A stretch of DNA of 63,697 bases, taken from Caldifarciminota bacterium (GTDB taxonomy: Bacteria > Hydrothermota > Hydrothermia > Hydrothermales > JAJRUZ01). Positions 43,342 to 52,512 of this stretch are shown one piece after another. The notes under the pieces are model-generated. The model saw only the letters and a list, made by a program, of their open reading frames with translations, ran no database searches and was not told the origin of the DNA. The position numbers and the translations under genes are program-made. Location: NCBI GenBank assembly GCA_024277525.1, contig JAJRUZ010000022.1, forward strand, positions 1 through 63,697, given 5' to 3'. Each line of letters begins with the position of its first letter. Position 1 is the first letter of the stretch.

Positions 43342-45124
43342 TATGAAGTATAATCTGGGGTAAATCAGCAATAGTTAAGGGCTTATAGTACACAGGAACA
43401 TTTAAGTCTTTAATCTTTTTCTCTATTCTCTCATCTGCAATAACTCCTGTAATAAATACTGTTTTATTTTTATATTCCGGAAAATCCTTAATAATTTCTT
43501 CATATATTTCGTCTCCTCTTTTTCTCGGCATAAAAATATCGAAAATTAAAATATCAAACTTTTCTTTCTTCAAGATATTAAAGACCTCAAGGGGGTTATT
43601 TGTTACCCAGGGTGTATGTCCGAGAGCCTTAAATCCTGATTTTAAAAACTCTGTCATAAATTTTTCATCATCACATATAAGTATTTTCAATTCCGCACTT
43701 TCGTTCTTTTTTTCGGGGATATAGTCTGTTTTAATGGGTGTTTTTTCGGGCAGAGGGAAGCTAATTTTAAATTTAGTTCCTTTTCCTACCTGCGATTCAA
43801 GTTCTATCTCACCTTCATGTTCTTCTACAATGTTTTTAACAAAAGCAAGTCCTAAGCCCGTGCCTTTTCCGGGTCTTTTTGTTGTAAAAAAGGGTAAAAA
43901 TATCTGATTTCTTATTTCAGGGGGAATTCCTTTTCCCGTATCTTCAACCTCAAGAAATACTTTTCCCTTCTTTTTATATGTTCTTATCCATATGTTCCCT
44001 CCTTCTCCTTTTTCCCTTATTGCGTCTTTTGAATTTGTTAAGAGATTAAGTACGACTTGCTGAAAGAGGCTTCTGTTTCCGAAAATATACAAATATTCTT
44101 CCTTTTTTTCAAAAGACAATTTTATTCCTTCTTTTTCTATAAAGACCTTAATGAAATTTAAGACTTCATTTATAGCAGCGTTAATTTCAAAATTTTCCTT
44201 TTCCTTTTGCGATATACTTTCTCTTGCAAATCTTAAAATTGATTTAATAATCTCGTCACTTTTCATTGCTGCTTCTTTAATTTTGTTAACCAATTTTTTA
44301 ACATTATCATTCAAGTCTTCTCTCAGAAGCAGAATTTCGGATATTCCGAGGATGGCTGAAAGCGGGTTATTTAATTCATGGGCAATAGCAGATGCCATCT
44401 CTCCGAGAAATACCATTCTTGAAGATTGTGCAACTGTTCTTTTTGATTCTACAACATCGGTTATGTCCCTTATCATTCCTATAACATATTCAATTTCTTC
44501 ATTTTCTATCAAAGGATAATGGGTTATTTCAAAAAATTTTTCAAAATTCCAGTCATAGATTTCTCTTTTTATCATCTTTTTTTCTTTTATTACATCATCA
44601 AATAAACAAAAAACCGGAGGGTAATTTGTTTTGTGAACCACTTCATAGCAGTTTTTGCCAATAATATCTTCTCCGAAGAAATCCTTTGCTACCTTATTTG
44701 CAAATCTGAGTATTCTTTTTCTGTCCATCATAAACACAGGAAAATTAAGGGAATTTACAAGACCTTCAAGAAAATTTCTTGCTTTTTTTTCTTTTTCCAT
44801 CAAGAGAAGAAGTTCAAAAATTTTTTCTATCCCGTCGCATAGAAGTTTGAGTGTTTCTTCTCTCTTTTGGGTTTCTTCGGTTTTATTAAAAATAAGGGAG
44901 ACCGTTCCGTTTTTTGAATTAAAGATTAAGAATTTTTCCTTTTCAAGTTCAGCATGTGATTCACTTATTCCGAGCACCCTGAGATTTCTGTATTCTATCC
45001 CGTAACCGTTTACAATTACCCCGCATCCTGCATTTTTGCCGAGCCAATCAATAATGTTAATAAAATCAGAGAAATTGCTAACTTTTAAAATTCTATCAAC
45101 AAACAGAGGTATTAAATTTTCCAT
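43328..45124 (-). CDS. Cytosolic PAS hybrid histidine kinase with C-terminal receiver
   Basis: 598 residues from ATG 45124. No membrane helices. A GAF-like N-terminal part (about 1-120), a PAS domain (about 125-230, FPVFMMDRKRILRFANKVAK), the HisKA box AHELNNPLSAILG with phospho-His near 250, the HATPase domain (NLLTNSKDAIRE, EDTGKGIPPE, GKGTGLGLAFVK) and a receiver domain with D near 527 in FDIFMPRKRG. HELNNPL-type kinases often pair with NtrC regulators such as the one at 38627-39940. The start is set by promoter TTGATT-17-TATATT ending six bases before the ATG. Confidence 0.92.
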   Translation of the reverse strand: MENLIPLFVDRILKVSNFSDFINIIDWLGKNAGCGVIVNGYGIEYRNLRVLGISESHAELEKEKFLIFNSKNGTVSLIFNKTEETQKREETLKLLCDGIEKIFELLLLMEKEKKARNFLEGLVNSLNFPVFMMDRKRILRFANKVAKDFFGEDIIGKNCYEVVHKTNYPPVFCLFDDVIKEKKMIKREIYDWNFEKFFEITHYPLIENEEIEYVIGMIRDITDVVESKRTVAQSSRMVFLGEMASAIAHELNNPLSAILGISEILLLREDLNDNVKKLVNKIKEAAMKSDEIIKSILRFARESISQKEKENFEINAAINEVLNFIKVFIEKEGIKLSFEKKEEYLYIFGNRSLFQQVVLNLLTNSKDAIREKGEGGNIWIRTYKKKGKVFLEVEDTGKGIPPEIRNQIFLPFFTTKRPGKGTGLGLAFVKNIVEEHEGEIELESQVGKGTKFKISFPLPEKTPIKTDYIPEKKNESAELKILICDDEKFMTEFLKSGFKALGHTPWVTNNPLEVFNILKKEKFDILIFDIFMPRKRGDEIYEEIIKDFPEYKNKTVFITGVIADERIEKKIKDLNVPVYYKPLTIADLPQIILHIRGK

Positions 45125-45130
45125 AAATAA

Positions 45131-45159
45131 AATATACAAAAAAATTACATAAAAATCAA
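45131..45159 (-). promoter_or_regulatory. Promoter abutting the hybrid kinase start
   Basis: Minus strand TTGATT (45154-45159), 17 bases, TATATT (45131-45136), then TTATTT and ATG 45124. This predicts a leaderless mRNA and argues against the longer in-frame start at 45190, which lies upstream of the promoter. Confidence 0.7.
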
Positions 45160-45325
45160 CCGAATGAATTTTTTTTAAATTTTTGTCCATTTATCAAGAA
45201 TGTGTCAAAAAAATTTTACATTTGTAAAAAAATTTAGAAAATAAAATTATTGTGTTGCAGAGGTTTACATAATTTTGAAAGGTGGAATGATATTTGCTTT
45301 TATTTTATATAACAAGGAGGAAAAA

Positions 45326-48300
45326 ATGACTGCTTTGATAATAATTGGACTTGCTTTAAACATAAGCTTAAATAACCTTCAAAAGGTTAAGGGTCTTTTG
45401 CCGGTTAAAAAAGACTTACCCTTTTATATGGGGAAATTTGAAATAGGAGAAAATTTAGAAGCAGAGGTTTTAGATTTTTATCCTGTAGATTCTATTGTTT
45501 TTCCTGATACGGTTAAAGAATTTGAAGGACCTTATCCCTTATCCGGCGAAATTTTTGAAAAACTTGAAAGAATAAAGAAATATCCAATATATAATCTGAA
45601 AATCGAAAAACAGAGAAATAAAGTGTATGTATCTTTTGTTCTTTATCCTTATAGATTTCAGAATAAAAAAATTATAAAATATACACGTTTTGTGATAAAT
45701 ATTCATACCCGAGCCCGAAATGAGAGGAAATCTTTGTTTAATGTTCCTTTTTATGCTGCAACCTTAGATGAAATTGTAATATCAAAAAGAAAATATTTTT
45801 ATATTTTAGAAGAATATAAACATTTCAGAGAAAAATTCGGCTTCAGAATAAAGCTTTTTGATGTAGATTCAATACTTGAAAATATCGAAGGCTCGGATGC
45901 TCAGGAGAAGGTAAGAAATTTTATAAAAAAGATATATCTAGAAAACGGCATTTCTTATGTTTTCATTGTAGGAGACATAAACGAAGTTCCGATCAGATAT
46001 GTTCTCCATAATTCATTTTGGTATCGCGGTTATTTGCCCACAACTTTATATTATGCAGATCTTGATGGAACCTGGGACGGAGATAAAGATGGTATTTACG
46101 GGGAAGGGAAAACGGATAGCATTGATGGCATGCCGGATGTAATAGTGGGATGGTTACCTGTATCTCAAGTGAGTATACTAAAGAATTATATTCACAGATT
46201 AAAAGAATATGAGAATTCTTATAATGCCGAATATATAGGAGGGAACTTTTTATTTGTAGGTTCATCAATCACTTATCCTACTGACGGATACGGTCCTCAA
46301 GTCCTTGAATGGATAGAAGATAGTGCTTTCACGGATGATCAAAGTATTTATAAACTTTACTATCCAGATTCCGGTGGTAGATGGCTTGCTGATGAAGAGT
46401 TATCAAAAATTTCATTTATGAATCAAATGCAGCTTTCAAGATATGCAGGTGTAATCCATTATGATCACGGCAGTTTTATGCTTCTCGGTACAGGATGGTT
46501 GAATAGCCAGATATTAAATATATTTGATATACACTCTAACTCTGTTTCCGCAAACATTCCTTTTTTCTTTTTATCACCTTCATGCGATATAGGAGCATTT
46601 GATCAAGAAAGTATTATAGAAACGTGGCTTGAGGCAACCGGAGGACCTATTGCTTCAATTGTAAATGTGAGAACCGGTTGGACGATACAGAACTATCAAC
46701 TTTTAAATATTTTAACTTCACTTATAAAGAAAAAAGTCTTTACAGTAGGAGAAGCATGGTTAAGCGCAATGGCGGGATATTTATATTTTCGAGAAAACTT
46801 TATTTTAATGGGTGATCCATTAGTGAGAATTTGGACACAAAAACCAGAAAGCCTAAATGTATCTTTTGAGATAGAGAAGGATAGCATAATATTCTATGTA
46901 AAAAACAAAAATAATACGCCTGTAATACATGCAAAAGTTTCAATTTTTAATGATACCGAGAAAAAAACAGGTTTTACTGATAAAAAAGGATATTTAAAAC
47001 TTCCTTGTATAAAAGAAGGCAATGTGAAAATATCTGTATTTCACCCTGATTATTATTTATTTTATGACTCATTAAGAAGTGATTATGGATTAAAAATTGT
47101 AAGAATTCAAACTGATTCTGATATTCATAAATATGACACAATTTCTATCTACATATATTTAAAAAATGAAGGAACAGAAGGAATATCTGGAATAACAATA
47201 AAAGCTGACTCGGCTGAAGGAATAAATTTTCTTCGGGATGCTACAGTGATAGAAACAATAAATCCGAAAGAAATTAAAAGAAGTAATATCCCTTTGAAAG
47301 CTATAATTCAAAATGAAAATGCTCATTTTATTTTAAAAATTACAACCAAAAAACCTTATATTAAGAAAAATACTTTTGTTACCCTTCCCGTGATAAGTGA
47401 TTCATTTGTCATACTCGGAGGTAAATTTTATGTAAATAAAAAACCAAAATTTACAGTAATTGATTCTTTGACTTTTGTGAATTTTTCAAGCAAAACAAGA
47501 AGTGTGGAGGTCGAATTTATGGGATTTAGATTTCCTGTAACCATTGAAGGAAAAAGTGTAAAATTTCTTGACAGAAAAGAGATTCCTATATTACTTAAAG
47601 AATTCAAATTAAATGTTTATGAAAAAGGAAGAAAAATATATGAAAAAAGTTTTAATATTTCAAAAAATTATTCCGATGCCGATATTTTTATTAAGGATGT
47701 GAAAAATGAACTCAATCTTACAACAATTTTCCTAAATTCAAACATTCCTTTCAATTGTGTTGTAATTATCAAAGATAGAAAAAATAATTTTGTCTATCCC
47801 GAGCTTTTTAATCAAACGATTATCAGTTTAAAAAATTTACCAAACAACTTTGTGGCAGAGATAATTCTTGCTGATATATCAGGGAATTTAATTAAAAAAA
47901 TCACAACGGATACATTATATCCGGTATATGTTTATAAAAATTTAAATATTCCTATGGAGAGTTATATAAATATAGACGGCTTCAAACTTTACGCAGTCGC
48001 ATCTCCTAAAATAGGAGACTTGGATGGAGATGGTTTAGATGATATAGTAATCCCTTCTCAAGCGGGGGAAATTTTTGTCTTATACGGAAGCGGTGAATTT
48101 GACACATTTGATATAAGCGGAAACAAAATTGAAGGAACCCCTGCTATATATGACGTAGACGAAGATGGGAAAGAGGAGGTGATTTTGGGTAAACTTAAAG
48201 GTAATTCTGAATGTATTTTGATATTAGATAGAGGAAATATGAAAATTTCGAAAGGAAAAGTTAGCACCGATGTTTCAATCATAAATGACTCCTTTCCTAT

Positions 48301-49336
48301 TGTTTACTCTACACAAAGTAGAATACATATTATAAATGAAAATTTCTCGGAGAAGCCTGGATTTCCTGTGAACATTGAATACAGTGGTACAGGAGTTGCA
48401 ATTAATGATATTAACAAAAATTATGAAGAAGAAGAAATCATATACACTGCATGGCTTAGTTATGTAGGGATAATTTCTCAAAATGGAGAAAAAATACGCT
48501 CGATTGATTTGCCTGGAATAAGCGAGATTCCGCCTGTAGTAGGCGATATTAACTCTGATAGTGCGTCTGAAATAATAATAGCCACAAGAGATAAAGGGAT
48601 TTTTATTCTTGATAAAGATTTGAATATATTAAAAAATATCTCAAATATAAATTCTGTATCTCAACCAGTAATTGCGGATATTGACCTTGATTCAAAATAT
48701 GAGATACTTGTTTATGCAGCTGATGGGAAACTTTATGCTATCAATGAGGAAGGAGAAGTTATTTTTACCTTCAACACCTATAAATATTGGTCCAGAATTT
48801 CCCCCCTTGTTGTTGATATTTATGGAGATAAGAAAAAAGAGATAATATTGCTTACATCGGATGGTGAACTTTATGTTTTAAATGCATATGGAATACCTTA
48901 TACAGGATTTCCTGTAAGGCTTTTTGGTTATACAAATTCAACTCCTCTTATAAAAGATATTGACCAAGACGGAAGAATTGAGATAGCTTTAAAAGCCGGG
49001 GGTAATTTTTATATATTAAAACTCGGAAATTATAAGCAATCATATGACTGGGGTGAAAAGTATCAGAATAAAAGGAATACCTCTTCAATTTACATTGATA
49101 AAAGAAACCGGCAGGCTCCCGGGATTCAAGGAACCTTTAACTCACATACTCTTTTATGGAAATTTAATGAAGTTTCGGTTTTTGATGTTTCGGGAAGAAA
49201 GATTTTGAAAATTGTGTGTAAAAATCCGGGCTTATTATGTACTAAGGAATTTAAAAGATTAAAAAAGGGAGTTTATTTTATAAGATTAAAAAGTGAAAAA
49301 GGAGAAAGAAAAATAAAAATTGTTAAAATAAAATAA
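45326..49336 (+). CDS. Secreted C25 (gingipain-family) peptidase with FG-GAP repeats and sorting tail
   Basis: 1336 residues from ATG 45326 (AAGGAGG six bases upstream). Signal peptide about 1-14, a propeptide-like region, then the C25 caspase-fold domain (about 150-510) with catalytic His in VIHYDHGS (near 380) and Cys in FFLSPSCDIGAFD (near 420). Ig-like/CARDB-like parts follow (about 540-860), then five FG-GAP/VCBS-like repeats (IGDLDGDGLDDIVI, YDVDEDGKEEVI, VGDINSDSASEI, IADIDLDSKYEI, IKDIDQDGRIEI). The tail ends in a type-IX-like sorting domain (FDVSGRKILK, GVYFIRLKSEKGERKIKIVK). A cell-surface or secreted protease is expected. Confidence 0.9.
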   Translation: MTALIIIGLALNISLNNLQKVKGLLPVKKDLPFYMGKFEIGENLEAEVLDFYPVDSIVFPDTVKEFEGPYPLSGEIFEKLERIKKYPIYNLKIEKQRNKVYVSFVLYPYRFQNKKIIKYTRFVINIHTRARNERKSLFNVPFYAATLDEIVISKRKYFYILEEYKHFREKFGFRIKLFDVDSILENIEGSDAQEKVRNFIKKIYLENGISYVFIVGDINEVPIRYVLHNSFWYRGYLPTTLYYADLDGTWDGDKDGIYGEGKTDSIDGMPDVIVGWLPVSQVSILKNYIHRLKEYENSYNAEYIGGNFLFVGSSITYPTDGYGPQVLEWIEDSAFTDDQSIYKLYYPDSGGRWLADEELSKISFMNQMQLSRYAGVIHYDHGSFMLLGTGWLNSQILNIFDIHSNSVSANIPFFFLSPSCDIGAFDQESIIETWLEATGGPIASIVNVRTGWTIQNYQLLNILTSLIKKKVFTVGEAWLSAMAGYLYFRENFILMGDPLVRIWTQKPESLNVSFEIEKDSIIFYVKNKNNTPVIHAKVSIFNDTEKKTGFTDKKGYLKLPCIKEGNVKISVFHPDYYLFYDSLRSDYGLKIVRIQTDSDIHKYDTISIYIYLKNEGTEGISGITIKADSAEGINFLRDATVIETINPKEIKRSNIPLKAIIQNENAHFILKITTKKPYIKKNTFVTLPVISDSFVILGGKFYVNKKPKFTVIDSLTFVNFSSKTRSVEVEFMGFRFPVTIEGKSVKFLDRKEIPILLKEFKLNVYEKGRKIYEKSFNISKNYSDADIFIKDVKNELNLTTIFLNSNIPFNCVVIIKDRKNNFVYPELFNQTIISLKNLPNNFVAEIILADISGNLIKKITTDTLYPVYVYKNLNIPMESYINIDGFKLYAVASPKIGDLDGDGLDDIVIPSQAGEIFVLYGSGEFDTFDISGNKIEGTPAIYDVDEDGKEEVILGKLKGNSECILILDRGNMKISKGKVSTDVSIINDSFPIVYSTQSRIHIINENFSEKPGFPVNIEYSGTGVAINDINKNYEEEEIIYTAWLSYVGIISQNGEKIRSIDLPGISEIPPVVGDINSDSASEIIIATRDKGIFILDKDLNILKNISNINSVSQPVIADIDLDSKYEILVYAADGKLYAINEEGEVIFTFNTYKYWSRISPLVVDIYGDKKKEIILLTSDGELYVLNAYGIPYTGFPVRLFGYTNSTPLIKDIDQDGRIEIALKAGGNFYILKLGNYKQSYDWGEKYQNKRNTSSIYIDKRNRQAPGIQGTFNSHTLLWKFNEVSVFDVSGRKILKIVCKNPGLLCTKEFKRLKKGVYFIRLKSEKGERKIKIVKIK

Positions 49337-49349
49337 TTTGTGATATAAT
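49320..49349 (+). promoter_or_regulatory. Promoter of the phosphate transport pair
   Basis: TTGTTA (49320-49325, overlapping the end of the peptidase gene), 18 bases, TATAAT (49344-49349). The leader hairpin follows 11 bases later. Confidence 0.65.
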
Positions 49350-49360
49350 AAAATTTCACT

Positions 49361-49375
49361 GAGGTTCAATTCCTT
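49361..49375 (+). promoter_or_regulatory. Leader hairpin motif, phosphate transport copy
   Basis: Plus strand GAGG-TTCAATT-CCTT between the -10 box and the DUF47 ATG (49394), with an exact TTCAATT loop and an AGG/CCT stem. Confidence 0.6.
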
Positions 49376-49393
49376 AAAAATCTTATTTTTAAA

Positions 49394-50068
49394 ATGAAAC
49401 CTGCTTGGTTGAAGCTTTTCAGAAAATCTCCCTTTAAGCCCCTATTAAATCATATGAAAAAATCTATTGAGGTGGTGGAACTTCTTAAACCGCTGTTTGA
49501 ATATGTTCTTGAGGGGAAAAAAGAGGAAATTGAGAAAACGGTTGAAGAAATTTATAAAAAAGAACATGAATGCGATGTTTTAAAAAATGAAATAAGGGAC
49601 CATCTTCCGAGAACGTTATTCATGCCAGTTTCAAGGGAGGACTTTCTTAGGTATCTCCATGAACAGGACGGTCTTCCCGACAGGGTTGAAGACATTGCTG
49701 TGCTTATATCTTTAAAAGACCTGAAATTCCCCCCGGAGTTCAAAGAAGAGTTCTTTATTCTTTTGGAAAAATCAATTGAGTGTGCAAAACTTGCCTATCA
49801 AATTACGGAAAAACTGGATGAACTTATGGAGACCTCGTTCGGAGAAAAAGAAGTTAAGGAGGTGCATCAGATGATTGATAAATTAAGTGAGCTTGAATGG
49901 CGAACTGATAAAAAAGCATACCTTGCTGCAAAGAAACTTTTCTCTCTCGAGGACAAAATTTCCCCCGGTGATTTAGTGTTATGGTTTAACATAATACATG
50001 AGGTTGCAGGAATTGCTGACCATGCGGATTCTCTCGGAAAAGCATTAAGATTAATGACCGCAAAATAA
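49394..50068 (+). CDS. DUF47/PhoU-like protein, partner of Pit
   Basis: 224 residues, helical, with the TIGR00153/DUF47 pattern: SPFKPLLNHMKKSIEVVELL, EHECDVLKNEIRDHLPRTLF, SREDFLRYLHEQDGLPDRVE and the terminal HEVAGIADHADSLGKALR. Known members are encoded next to Pit phosphate transporters and are thought to regulate them. Here pit follows after 25 bases. No Shine-Dalgarno precedes the ATG; the leader instead contains the conserved hairpin. Confidence 0.9.
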   Translation: MKPAWLKLFRKSPFKPLLNHMKKSIEVVELLKPLFEYVLEGKKEEIEKTVEEIYKKEHECDVLKNEIRDHLPRTLFMPVSREDFLRYLHEQDGLPDRVEDIAVLISLKDLKFPPEFKEEFFILLEKSIECAKLAYQITEKLDELMETSFGEKEVKEVHQMIDKLSELEWRTDKKAYLAAKKLFSLEDKISPGDLVLWFNIIHEVAGIADHADSLGKALRLMTAK

Positions 50069-50093
50069 AATTAAAAAAAATAGCAATTAAAGA

Positions 50094-51308
50094 ATGATAA
50101 TTTTAATCCTTGTAATCTTGGCAGCTTTTTATATGGCATATTCGCTTGGGGGAAATGATGCTGCGAATGCGATGGCAACATCTGTCGGTTCAAAGGCTAT
50201 AAATTACAGAGAAGCCGTGCTAATTGCAGCAGTTGCGAATCTCTTTGGCGCTCTTCTTGTCGGAGGACATGTTAGTTTAACAATCGGAAAAGGAATTGTA
50301 TCTCCTGATTTTTTTCATCTTCATACGCAGAGGTTCATTATAGGAATGTTTGCCTCTCTTATAGCAGCCGGATTCTGGGTTCAGGTTGCAACACATTTAG
50401 GACTTCCAATTTCTACAACACATGCAATTGTTGGAGCGGTAATAGGATTCGGCATTTTTGCAGGAGGATTACCTTTTGTAAAATGGTGGAAAGTTTTAAA
50501 AATTGTGCTTTCATGGATTACTTCTCCTATCTTAGGTGGGCTTATTTCTTTCTGGATTTTCAGATTTATAAGAAGATTTATTCTTGAAGATAAGGTTCCG
50601 CAGAAAGCAGCAAGAAAATTCGGACCTGTTTTTTCGGGTCTTGTTTTTTTTATCATTGTTATCTCAATTATTTATAAAGGATTGCATTTAAAAATATCCT
50701 TTACTCAAAGTTTTTTAATCTCTTTATCAGGTGGTTTTTTAGGGTTTCTCCTTACTTGGGCTTTTTTAAGAAAAAGAAGAAAAGGAAAAAGTAAATTTGA
50801 AGAAGTGGAATGGTTATTTGCAATCTTGCAAATTTTAACAGCTACTTACATGGGTTTTGCGCACGGTGCAAATGATGTAGCAAATGCAATAGGTCCTGCT
50901 GCAGGAGTATGGATGGTATTGAAAAGAGGCACAATAGGAGGGGAGTCCATACCGATGTGGATTTTGCTTATAGGAGGTGTGGGACTTGCTTTGGGGACGG
51001 CACTGTTCGGATATAAAGTGATAAAGACACTCGGAGAGGAAGTCACCGAAATAACTCCGACAAGAGGGTTTTCTGCAGAATTTGGAGCAGCAACGACTGT
51101 TTTATTATTTTCAAAACTCGGTATACCTATCTCTACAACTCATACCATTGTAGGTTCTGTAATAGGGATAGGTCTTGCCCGGGGAATAAAGGCGTTGAAT
51201 TTAAAAGTTATAAGGAATATTATTATTTCTTGGCTCTTAACTTTGCCTATTGCGGGCATAACTGCTGGTATTCTTTACTGGATATTGAGAATTATCTTCA
51301 GAGTTTAA
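50094..51308 (+). CDS. pit: Inorganic phosphate transporter, PiT family
   Basis: 404 residues with about ten helices and the duplicated PiT signature: GGNDAANAMATSVGSKAI (about 17-34) and GANDVANAIGPAAGVW (near 259). Each repeat also has an ISTTHAIVGAVIG or ISTTHTIVGSVIG segment. PiT proteins import phosphate or metal phosphate with protons or sodium. It forms a two-gene unit with the DUF47 gene upstream. A CCCTT/AAGGG hairpin lies just after the stop. Confidence 0.95.
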   Translation: MIILILVILAAFYMAYSLGGNDAANAMATSVGSKAINYREAVLIAAVANLFGALLVGGHVSLTIGKGIVSPDFFHLHTQRFIIGMFASLIAAGFWVQVATHLGLPISTTHAIVGAVIGFGIFAGGLPFVKWWKVLKIVLSWITSPILGGLISFWIFRFIRRFILEDKVPQKAARKFGPVFSGLVFFIIVISIIYKGLHLKISFTQSFLISLSGGFLGFLLTWAFLRKRRKGKSKFEEVEWLFAILQILTATYMGFAHGANDVANAIGPAAGVWMVLKRGTIGGESIPMWILLIGGVGLALGTALFGYKVIKTLGEEVTEITPTRGFSAEFGAATTVLLFSKLGIPISTTHTIVGSVIGIGLARGIKALNLKVIRNIIISWLLTLPIAGITAGILYWILRIIFRV

Positions 51309-51332
51309 TTTCCTTTGCCTTCTTGAAAATTT

Positions 51333-51350
51333 CTCCCTTGGTGAAGGGGG
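51333..51350. repeat. Hairpin CTCCCTT-GGTG-AAGGGGG after pit
   Basis: A seven-pair stem (one or two G-T pairs) with a four-base loop lies between the convergent pit and S2P genes. It has no T-run, so a rho-independent terminator is doubtful. A repeat element or bidirectional stop/processing hairpin is possible. Confidence 0.45.
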
Positions 51351-51447
51351 ATTGGAAAACTCAAAAAAGGAATATATTTTATAAAAACAGACAAAAAAAA
51401 CTTTAAAATAATAAAGATAAAATAAAAAAATTTTATTGAAATTGGGG

Positions 51448-52512
51448 TTAAGTCTTTATGCTGAAGGGAACAGGATGAAAGGTGAGTATAAGCACAATCA
51501 TGCAGATGATTCCTATTATTTTGTCCTTCTTTTCAAGAGGAGTGAAATTATCCATCGGCGGAGGGTGTCTTAAACCGAAAATGAGAAGCAAAAAACCCCA
51601 CAGAAACCATCCGGGCCATAGAAAACCCATCATAATCAGAACAGGAAAGAGAATAAGTGATAAAGTATGAGATTTTTCTCCGAGTAAAGCATATATTATG
51701 TGTCCTCCATCCAATTGTGAAAAAGGCAAAAGATTCATTGCGGTAACAAAAAACCCTATCCATCCGGCAAATGCAACAGGATGAATTGCAACAGTGTAAC
51801 CTTCCGGTATATCGGGTAAGAGGATTTTTATTAGAATATTAAATAATAAAGGATCTCCGAGATATAAACCACCTGCTCCTTGTTCGGGTATTATTCTTGA
51901 ATGCATAATCCCCCATATTGTAAAAGGAATTGAAACAACTATACCCGCAAGGGGTCCTGCTGCTCCTATTCTCAGAAGTGATTTTTTATCCGGAATTATT
52001 GATTTTATTTTTATAAAAGCACCGAATGTTCCTATTAAGGGGTGAGGAACAGGAATAAAATAAGGCAAAGTTGCCTGCACCCCGTATTTTCTGCTTGTTA
52101 AAAAATGCCCCATTTCATGAGATAAAAGAATTGAGAGAAGAGAAAAAGAAAAAGGAAAACCATAGATAAGAGAACCGGGAAATGTTTTTATAAACTTATC
52201 CAAACTTCCAAGATAATGGAGAGAACCCGCAAACATTGTAGTCAAAACCGTAAGAAAAAAAAGAATCAGGGGAACTCTTAAATCTTTGTAAGAAAATTTA
52301 TGTTCCGGTAAAACTTCAAGTGCGTAATAAGGTTCCCTCAATTTATGCAAAGACGGAACAAAACCTATTTCTTTTAGTCTTTCTTTCAGATACTCAAGTC
52401 CTTCTCTTACATCCGGTGTTACAAAAATTCCGATATATATTTTTCTTCCCTTTTTTTCATAAATATCATGAATAACGAAAATGTCCGAAACTCGCTCGGT
52501 GATTTCATCCAT
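51448..52512 (-). CDS. Site-2-protease-family (M50) membrane metalloprotease
   Basis: 354 residues. A soluble N-terminal part (about 1-75) precedes six or more helices. The zinc motif SHEMGHFLTSRKYG (HExxH near 128) and the distal ligand SQLDGGHIIYAL (near 270) define the S2P/M50 family, which cuts substrates within the membrane. The PxP-rich FIPVPHPLIGTFGAFIK loop is typical of the plant EGY/cyanobacterial-like branch. No PDZ domain is visible. It overlaps folD by 8 bases. Confidence 0.88.
   Translation of the reverse strand: MDEITERVSDIFVIHDIYEKKGRKIYIGIFVTPDVREGLEYLKERLKEIGFVPSLHKLREPYYALEVLPEHKFSYKDLRVPLILFFLTVLTTMFAGSLHYLGSLDKFIKTFPGSLIYGFPFSFSLLSILLSHEMGHFLTSRKYGVQATLPYFIPVPHPLIGTFGAFIKIKSIIPDKKSLLRIGAAGPLAGIVVSIPFTIWGIMHSRIIPEQGAGGLYLGDPLLFNILIKILLPDIPEGYTVAIHPVAFAGWIGFFVTAMNLLPFSQLDGGHIIYALLGEKSHTLSLILFPVLIMMGFLWPGWFLWGFLLLIFGLRHPPPMDNFTPLEKKDKIIGIICMIVLILTFHPVPFSIKT

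Noticed and set aside
45125-45190. Longer N-terminus for the hybrid kinase (start at 45190)
   Set aside because: The -35 and -10 boxes of its promoter lie inside this extension, and the family fold starts after ATG 45124.
51333-51350. Rho-independent terminator after pit
   Set aside because: The stem is reasonable but no T-run follows on either strand.
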